Below, piece by piece: positions 58,386-64,000 of a DNA stretch of 64,000 nucleotides (the stretch's first letter is position 1; every line of letters begins with the position of its first letter). The notes beneath the pieces were generated by a model, which saw nothing but the letters and a program-made list of their open reading frames with translations, ran no database searches and was not told the DNA's origin. The stretch is from assembly GCF_005860805.1 (NCBI RefSeq), contig NZ_VCEJ01000004.1, positions 496,001 through 560,000 of the forward strand. The letters run 5' to 3'. Origin of the DNA: Dyadobacter luticola. Its GTDB lineage: Bacteria > Bacteroidota > Bacteroidia > Cytophagales > Spirosomataceae. A program made the translations under genes and the position numbers.

Positions 58386-60782
58386 CTACTCCCCGCGCAA
58401 GCTCCGTACCGGATCCACCAGCGCCGCCCGGATTGCCTGATAACTCACCGTAGCCAGCGTAATCACAAGCGAACCGACGCCCGCTACCGCGAAAATCCAC
58501 CAGGAAATTTGGGTGTGATACGTATATTTTTCCAGCCAGCTGGCCATAATGTACCAGGCGATGGGTGTGGCCAGGAGGCAGGAAATGGCGACGAGGATCA
58601 CAAAATCGCTGGAAAGGAGCTGCCATAAGTTGGCGACCGATGCGCCCAGGACTTTGCGGATGCCGATTTCTTTCGTGCGCTGTTCGGCCATGAACGAGGC
58701 CATGCCGAAGAGGCCGAGGCAGCTAATGAAAATCGCGAGGACCGTGAAAGTCGCGGCGAGCTGACTTACCCTTTCTTCGGCGGCGAATTTCAGGGCATAT
58801 TCCTGGTCGGCGAATTGGTAGTTGAAAGGTGTGTCGGGGATGTATTTTTTGAAAACGGTTTCAATGTTTTTTAATGCTGAACTGGCGCTTGCGGCCGGAT
58901 TAAGTCTCGCGGTGACGAAGCGGCCGCCTTTTGGGTGGATAAAAAAGATCGATTTTTTGACCGGATCATAAGGCGATTCCATCAGCATATCTTTGATTAC
59001 GCCAATAATTTTAAATGGCCGGCCGTCCCAGGTGACGGTTTCGCCGATCGCGTCATTCAGGTTTTCTTTGCCCAAACCCATAAACTTCACCGCTGCTTCG
59101 TTGACGACAAATCCAGCCGAATCGCTCGCTAATGTTCTTGTGAAATCGCGGCCAGCGACGAAATCCCATCCAACCGTTTTCCCAAAATCATGAGAAATTC
59201 CAATCGTCGCGAACTCGGATTGCAGGACCGGATCCTTGCCTTTCCAGTTGAAACCCACATTGGCCGAAAAAACTTCGGTAGGCGGCGCGGCGGATTCTGC
59301 GAGCGAGAGTACACTCCCGGTCTTGACCAAGTCGTCGAGCGCCGCGTCGAAGTGCGTGTGCATTTCCCGGTTGGTCATCAGCATCGTCACAAGGCCCTGA
59401 CGGTTGTAGCCGATCGGGCGGTTTTTGGCGTGAAGGATTTGTTTGTAAACCACCACAGTACCGATGATCAATGTGATCGAAACCGTGAATTGAAGCACTA
59501 CAAGCACTTTTCGTGGCAATGTAACGCTCCATCCCAGCGGCGTCCATTTGCCTTTCAATGCTTTTACCGGCTGAAATGAGGACAAATAAAATGCCGGATA
59601 GCTGCCCGCGATAAATCCGGTCAGCAATGCGAATAATATGCCGCCGGGCAGAAAAACCGGATTGTCCCAGGGTATCAGCATTTGCTTGTCGGCGATGACA
59701 TTGAATGTGGGCAAAACCAGCCGTGCGAGCAGCAGCGCAATAAAAAACGCGATGAAAACCACCAGAAACGATTCGCTGAAAAACTGCCCGATCAGTTGCA
59801 GCCGCAGCGAGCCGATCGCTTTGCGGATGCCTACTTCCTTGGCGCGTTTCTCGGAGCGCGCGGTGCTCAGGTTCATAAAATTGATGCAAGCCAGCAGCAG
59901 CACAAATACACCGATAATGCCAAAAAGCCAGACAAACTGAATGCGCCCGCCTGCATTCACACCATTTTTCCACTCGGAATATAAATGCCACTTGCTCATC
60001 GGATGCAGCAAAATCTGCGGCTTGAATTTCAGCTCATCGGCCCCTGCTTTTCGCAGCTTAATGTCTTTGATTTTATTGGAAACTACATTCAAATCGGTGT
60101 TTTCAGCCAACTGTGCCAGGATTTGAAACGAGCTGCTTTCCCACTCATTATTGTCTACGGCTGCCTTTACCCAATCCGTCGAGGCCGCGAACAAATCAAA
60201 AGGCGCGATGAAACGCAGGTCGTGAAATTCAGAATTGTATGGAATGTCTTCATAAACGCCAACTACTTTTACATTCTGTTCTTTATCGAGTTTGATCGTC
60301 TTATCGACCGGATCGGCGCCTTTGAACATCGCTTTCGCTACCGACTCGGAAAGCAGGATCGTGGCCGGATCTTTCAGCCCGGAAGCACTTCCGCTGGTGA
60401 TTTTCAGCGATAGCATTTCCGCCGCGCCAGCAGACATAAAGTTACCCGGCGTCGTGAAGCTCGATCCACCGTAAGCCAGCGTATGTCTTTGGAGCCAGGA
60501 CGTAATCACAACTCGGTTGAAATCTCCTTCGAAGCTGGTTTTCAATTCTTTAAAAAGCGGCGCGGGAACATTGCCGCCCGTATTTACCTCGCCATCCAGC
60601 GTCTGCTGCTGCATCACCTGCGCCATCCGGCCGTAATTTTGATGATATTTATTAAATGACAATTCATCAAAAATCCACAACCCGATCAGCATTGCGACCG
60701 CCAATCCGACAATGTTGATCGCTGAATAAGTCTTGTTGCCGGTCAGGTTGCGCCAGGCGATTTTGAAATAATTACCGAACAT
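58386..60782 (-). CDS. MacB/FtsX-type ABC transporter permease
   Basis: The 798-aa protein has a duplicated layout. Helix 1 (ynetwork AWRNLTGNKTYSAINIVGLA) is followed by a MacB periplasmic core (45-240) and FtsX helices (285-430, RAKEVGIRKAIGSLRLQLIG). A second periplasmic core and a final FtsX set follow (about 675-798, RTKEIGIRKVLGASVANLWQ), ending PVRSLRGE. Such tandem permeases are common in Bacteroidota, where the ATPase is often encoded elsewhere. It is likely a mechanotransmission-type system and not a channel. Confidence 0.93.
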   Translation of the reverse strand: MFGNYFKIAWRNLTGNKTYSAINIVGLAVAMLIGLWIFDELSFNKYHQNYGRMAQVMQQQTLDGEVNTGGNVPAPLFKELKTSFEGDFNRVVITSWLQRHTLAYGGSSFTTPGNFMSAGAAEMLSLKITSGSASGLKDPATILLSESVAKAMFKGADPVDKTIKLDKEQNVKVVGVYEDIPYNSEFHDLRFIAPFDLFAASTDWVKAAVDNNEWESSSFQILAQLAENTDLNVVSNKIKDIKLRKAGADELKFKPQILLHPMSKWHLYSEWKNGVNAGGRIQFVWLFGIIGVFVLLLACINFMNLSTARSEKRAKEVGIRKAIGSLRLQLIGQFFSESFLVVFIAFFIALLLARLVLPTFNVIADKQMLIPWDNPVFLPGGILFALLTGFIAGSYPAFYLSSFQPVKALKGKWTPLGWSVTLPRKVLVVLQFTVSITLIIGTVVVYKQILHAKNRPIGYNRQGLVTMLMTNREMHTHFDAALDDLVKTGSVLSLAESAAPPTEVFSANVGFNWKGKDPVLQSEFATIGISHDFGKTVGWDFVAGRDFTRTLASDSAGFVVNEAAVKFMGLGKENLNDAIGETVTWDGRPFKIIGVIKDMLMESPYDPVKKSIFFIHPKGGRFVTARLNPAASASSALKNIETVFKKYIPDTPFNYQFADQEYALKFAAEERVSQLAATFTVLAIFISCLGLFGMASFMAEQRTKEIGIRKVLGASVANLWQLLSSDFVILVAISCLLATPIAWYIMASWLEKYTYHTQISWWIFAVAGVGSLVITLATVSYQAIRAALVDPVRSLRGE

Positions 60783-60859
60783 GCTAGCCGCCAGTTAGTT
60801 TGGATTAAAAAGGCGGCGGGGCACCCATGTTACTCCTATATTGAGAATGTTAAAATCTC

Positions 60860-61924
60860 CTATACTTTCACGGGCTTAATCCCAAGCCGCTCGCACCAGC
60901 CCAGGAATGTGGCGTGCGCCGCATCCAGGGTTTGCTGCTGTTCGGGCGTTACCACTTTGCTTTTGGCCCGGCAGACGAGGTCGAGCGGGAGGCCGCGTTT
61001 TTTCAGGAAATATTTGGAACTGAGCGGGTAAGGCTGGGAAATGAGTGGTTCCATGCGGGCGATTTCCGCCTGGATCCAGCTGGCATCTTCGGCTTTGGCG
61101 GGGTTACTGGCATTTTTGCAAAGCCAGGTATGGATCTCGGGATAAAAATTGCCGGAAATCGGCGACATACCTCTCGCGCCGTCTTGCAGCGATTTCAGTG
61201 CAGAGGCAGAATGTGCATTGTAGAGTTCCATCTGCGTACCCTTTGCCACCGCCAGCTTTTCGTCGATTTTTTGAATGTCCTCCGTCGTGTCTTTGTGATA
61301 CACCATATTTTTATTGGAAACCAGAAATTGGAAAACCTCCGGCGTAAGGATACGTTTATAGGGTACCGGACATTCATATGTGCCCATTTTCATATCGCCC
61401 GCCAGCGTAAAAAATTTCTCAAAATTCTCTTTCAGTACATTATCACTTTCCGTTTTTTCAGCAAAGTGACCGGATATCAAAATGACGCCATCTACGCCGG
61501 TATCGCGGATTTTTTTCGCGAACAAAGCCTTATTTTCAAGCGTATCCCCAAATGAGCCGGTCGAAACCACGGGCACTTTTCCATTGACATATTTCACGAC
61601 ATACTTTGTCAGGTCGATCCGCTCCTGGTCATTCAGAAAATACATTTCACTGCTCAGACAGTTGGCGAAAAAACCTTTGGCACCCGCGGCGAGGTAAAAA
61701 TCGATGACCCGCGAAAGTTTGTCGTAATCGATTTTCAGGCTGGTATCAAAAGGCGTGATCATCACCGGGACGAATTTTTTCTCATCCTTCGCGAAAGCAT
61801 TTGAATGCGTCAGATCGGGCGCGCTGCCGGTAAATGCAGATTCTAACATCGCACTACCCGCGAACGTTCCGAGTGCGGCTTTTTCCAGGAAATTCCGTCT
61901 GGTTACAGGGTTTAAGAGGTTCAT
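60860..61924 (-). CDS. Exported dihydrodipicolinate synthase-family protein
   Basis: The 354-aa protein begins with a Tat-like signal (TRRNFLEKAALGTFAGSAM). The DapA/NAL TIM barrel then has FVPVMITPFDTSLKIDYDKL, the Tyr in GTYECPVPYKR and the Schiff-base Lys in NMVYHKDTTEDI. Bacteroidota carry exported DapA-like aldolases of uncertain substrate, often near SusCD genes; a SusC gene begins about 200 nt away on the other strand. Confidence 0.9.
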   Translation of the reverse strand: MNLLNPVTRRNFLEKAALGTFAGSAMLESAFTGSAPDLTHSNAFAKDEKKFVPVMITPFDTSLKIDYDKLSRVIDFYLAAGAKGFFANCLSSEMYFLNDQERIDLTKYVVKYVNGKVPVVSTGSFGDTLENKALFAKKIRDTGVDGVILISGHFAEKTESDNVLKENFEKFFTLAGDMKMGTYECPVPYKRILTPEVFQFLVSNKNMVYHKDTTEDIQKIDEKLAVAKGTQMELYNAHSASALKSLQDGARGMSPISGNFYPEIHTWLCKNASNPAKAEDASWIQAEIARMEPLISQPYPLSSKYFLKKRGLPLDLVCRAKSKVVTPEQQQTLDAAHATFLGWCERLGIKPVKV

Positions 61925-62133
61925 TTTCAGTTTAAAGGTTTAGGTAAACAGGTGGTTTTTTAAGCAATACTTCAAAAAGTCTTGATCGGTAGCCTTTTTA
62001 GGAATTTATTTTTAAAAAACTGTACAAAATGGAGGCCTGAATATCATAAGCCGGCGTACATGTAATTGTAACCATCGGCCCCATATCTCGAAAAAGCCTT
62101 TGGAACTCTTTACACCTAAACCCAATGATTTGC
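61925..62133. other. Divergent promoter region of DapA-like and SusC-like genes
   Basis: About 210 nt separate the divergent start codons. The region is AT-rich near the DapA-like gene. I see no operator or hairpin I would name. Confidence 0.4.
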
Positions 62134-64000
62134 ATGAAACAGAAAATTTTACCAGAAAATGGTACGCGCTTTACAAACTATTGTTGGCGCTTCGGCCTGC
62201 TGATTGCCCTGGCGGCCCTGGCAGTACCTGGCCAGGCAGCCGGAATGTTTACGGCCGAAAAAGATAAAAATCTGACAGCCAAAAATGCCGGAAAACCGAT
62301 GGCGCTGGAAACGGTCAAAGGCAAGGTCACCGACGAAAAAGGGGAGGCGCTTCCCGGTGTGAATGTGTTGGTAAAAGGCAGTCAGCAAGGTACCAGCAGC
62401 GATGCGAGTGGCAATTTTACCATCGAGGCGCCGGGGCCGAATGCGGTGCTGGTATTTTCTTTTGTGGGTTACCAGCCGCAGGAAGTGACCGTGGGCAGTA
62501 ATTCCATGCTGGAAGTAAAGCTTTTGACCGATACCAAATCGCTGGACGAAGTGGTAGTGACGGCTTTGGGTATCAAGAAAGAAGTGAAAGCGGTGGGGTA
62601 TTCGGTTACGCGGGTCGACGGGAGCGCATTTACCAAAACCCGTGAAACCAACATTGGCAACTCCCTGGCGGGAAAAGTGGCGGGGGTGAATGTTTCGGCA
62701 GCGGCGACCGGCCCTGCTGGTTCTAGCCGCATTACGATCCGTGGCAATACTTCGCTTTCGGGCGATAATGCGCCGCTTTTTATCATCAATGGTTTGCCGA
62801 TGAACAATACCAAATTTGGCAAAACCCAGGGCGATAATCCTGACTGGGGCGATAACATTTCAAGCATTAACCCCGACGATGTGGAAGAAATGACAGTCCT
62901 CAAAGGCGCGGCCGCGGCTGCATTGTACGGTTCGCGTGCCAAAAACGGGGCGATCATTATCACGACCAAATCGGGCAAAGGAAATAAAGGGATTGGTATT
63001 GAATTCAATTCCAACAATACGATCGAGGTGCCTTATTTTATCTGGCAGCTGCAAAAGGAGTATGGTCAGGGTTACAATGGTGTGAAACCGGCAAGTGTCG
63101 GCGTGGCTGCGGCGCATGGGCAAAATCACTGGGGCGCCAAGTATGACGGGCTGCCGACGGTGCAGCTGGATGGCGTGGAGCGGCCTTATTCTTATGTGAA
63201 GGATCAGGTGCTGAAAGATTTTTACGGTAATGGACATACGTCGTCCAACAATGTAGCTTTTACCGGCGGCGGCGACAAAGGAAATTTCAGGGTGGCCGTG
63301 ACGGATATGCGCAACCAGGGGATTATTCCAAATGCGAAAATGCGGCGGGATAATTTCAGTTTGAGCATCAATCAAAATGCGACCAAGAACATTATCATCA
63401 GCGCCAATGTGGATTACATCAACGAAAAAGTGGATAACCGCTACGTGCTGGAAACCAATAATGCCAACAGTGCAGGGACCATTTTGTTCGTCAACAGCAA
63501 CATGCCGACGAGCGCACTGTCTCCCGGCTACGATCCTTTGACATTTAAAGAAAAAGTATTAGGTACCGATCTGGGCGCGACCAATCCTTATTATGCGCTG
63601 AATCAAATCAAAAACAACACCCAGAAAGACCGTTTCATTGCCGCGATCAATGCGCGCTGGAACATTACCAACTGGCTTTTTGTGCAGGGAAAAGTAGGGC
63701 AGGATATGTTTTCTTATCAGATCAATAAAATTGTCCCCGATGGTACAGGATACCGTCCGAACGGTCAGATCGATCAGATCCAGACCAACTTTTACGAGCG
63801 CAATTTTGAAGGTATGATCGGGCTGAACAAAGCGCTGGGCAAGGATTTCAACCTGGTGGTGAATGCGGGTGGTAACTTAATGTCGCAGCACAGTTATGGT
63901 ACCAGCATCAGCGGCTCGGGCATTATCACGCCGCGGCTGGAAGTGATCAACAATACTTCCGTGCGGAATACGACGACGAGTATCACCGATAATAAGATCA
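62134..64000 (+). CDS. SusC/RagA-type TonB-linked outer-membrane protein, 5' part
   Basis: The frame starts at ATG 62134 (or 62125, same frame) and is open to the window edge, 622 codons so far. It has a signal peptide, a CarboxypepD_reg domain (VKGKVTDEKGEALPGVNVLV), the SusC linker SLDEVVVTALGIKKEVKAVG and a plug domain (SLAGKVAGVNVSAAATGPAG, FIINGLPMNNTKF, LKGAAAAALYGSRAKNGAII), followed by barrel strands. SusC proteins form glycan or peptide importers with a SusD lipoprotein, expected just beyond the window. Confidence 0.95.
   Translation, partial: MKQKILPENGTRFTNYCWRFGLLIALAALAVPGQAAGMFTAEKDKNLTAKNAGKPMALETVKGKVTDEKGEALPGVNVLVKGSQQGTSSDASGNFTIEAPGPNAVLVFSFVGYQPQEVTVGSNSMLEVKLLTDTKSLDEVVVTALGIKKEVKAVGYSVTRVDGSAFTKTRETNIGNSLAGKVAGVNVSAAATGPAGSSRITIRGNTSLSGDNAPLFIINGLPMNNTKFGKTQGDNPDWGDNISSINPDDVEEMTVLKGAAAAALYGSRAKNGAIIITTKSGKGNKGIGIEFNSNNTIEVPYFIWQLQKEYGQGYNGVKPASVGVAAAHGQNHWGAKYDGLPTVQLDGVERPYSYVKDQVLKDFYGNGHTSSNNVAFTGGGDKGNFRVAVTDMRNQGIIPNAKMRRDNFSLSINQNATKNIIISANVDYINEKVDNRYVLETNNANSAGTILFVNSNMPTSALSPGYDPLTFKEKVLGTDLGATNPYYALNQIKNNTQKDRFIAAINARWNITNWLFVQGKVGQDMFSYQINKIVPDGTGYRPNGQIDQIQTNFYERNFEGMIGLNKALGKDFNLVVNAGGNLMSQHSYGTSISGSGIITPRLEVINNTSVRNTTTSITDNKI

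Noticed and set aside
59188..59991. Minus-strand 267-codon frame inside the MacB-type permease gene
   Set aside because: Same-strand shadow frame; composition is His/Arg/Cys-rich and unlike a real protein.
1..64000. CRISPR arrays, prophage, integrase or intact IS element
   Set aside because: No regularly spaced repeats, transposase motifs or att-like duplications were seen; the tail-collar genes stand alone without other phage genes.

Overview
The window looks like a chromosome segment of a Bacteroidota bacterium, most likely Cytophagales and close to Dyadobacter/Spirosoma. The signs are a SusC/RagA-type TonB-linked receptor, a CarboxypepD_reg-type TonB receptor, a large secreted beta-helix protein with a type IX secretion (T9SS) C-terminal domain, LytS/LytTR signalling, many HxlR and AraC regulators, and Bacteroidota-type TAnnTTTG -7 promoter boxes. 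The genus is inference. No rRNA, tRNA, CRISPR array, integrase or intact insertion sequence was seen.

Layout. 0-3 kb: an edge-truncated unknown gene, an intact DUF1016/YhcG-type PD-(D/E)XK nuclease gene and a membrane protein. 3-6.3 kb: a minus-strand operon of two cytochrome-P460-like proteins followed by a LytS-type kinase and a LytTR response regulator. 6.5-11.5 kb: DoxX-like protein, HxlR regulator, decayed SDR gene, and a PepSY protein plus TonB receptor pair that probably serves metal or siderophore uptake. 11.7-13.5 kb: a small-gene cassette with a structured leader, long perfect palindromes, a deleted dinD remnant and small orphan genes. 13.7-19.6 kb: monooxygenase, methyltransferase, a redox cluster (two SDRs, an F420-reductase-like protein, a divergent HxlR), an epimerase and an AraC regulator. 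19.7-27.5 kb: T9SS cargo protein, two compact tail-collar proteins, and an operon of a PQQ-type propeller, a lipase-like hydrolase and a lipoprotein. 27.7-33 kb: Crp regulator, a hydrolase broken by one stop codon, AraC, ABC-F ATPase. 33-37.3 kb: AT-rich surface-glycan genes (GT2, GT-C-like, SGNH). 37-45 kb: MFS exporter, membrane proteins, DUF1223, another HxlR/SDR module, a RhuM-Fic fusion and an HEATH metalloprotein. 45-53 kb: an accessory region with two broken DUF1016 genes, the second copy of the leader cassette, a pentapeptide/nucleotidyltransferase operon and an orphan PD-(D/E)XK nuclease. 53-64 kb: small metabolic genes, a lipoprotein, a porin-like barrel, a HigBA-type toxin-antitoxin pair, DUF1810, a MacB-type permease, a DapA-family protein and the start of a SusC gene.

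The most striking observation is a two-copy cassette (about 11671-12168 and 46396-46886). Each copy has a TATATTTG promoter box, a leader of about 160 nt, a gene of 95-96 codons and a near-identical terminator. In each leader one internal strand can pair either with the 5' end of the transcript or with the first codons of the gene, start codon included. The copies differ in sequence at these strands but keep all pairings. This is the covariation expected of an RNA switch controlling translation; I could not match it confidently to a known riboswitch class.

A second pattern is a 27-nt palindromic element. It occurs in frame, at the same protein position, in all three DUF1016 genes, and a near-identical copy forms the terminator after the methyltransferase gene at 14.9 kb. 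Together with at least five decayed genes, this suggests active remodelling of the accessory parts of the window.
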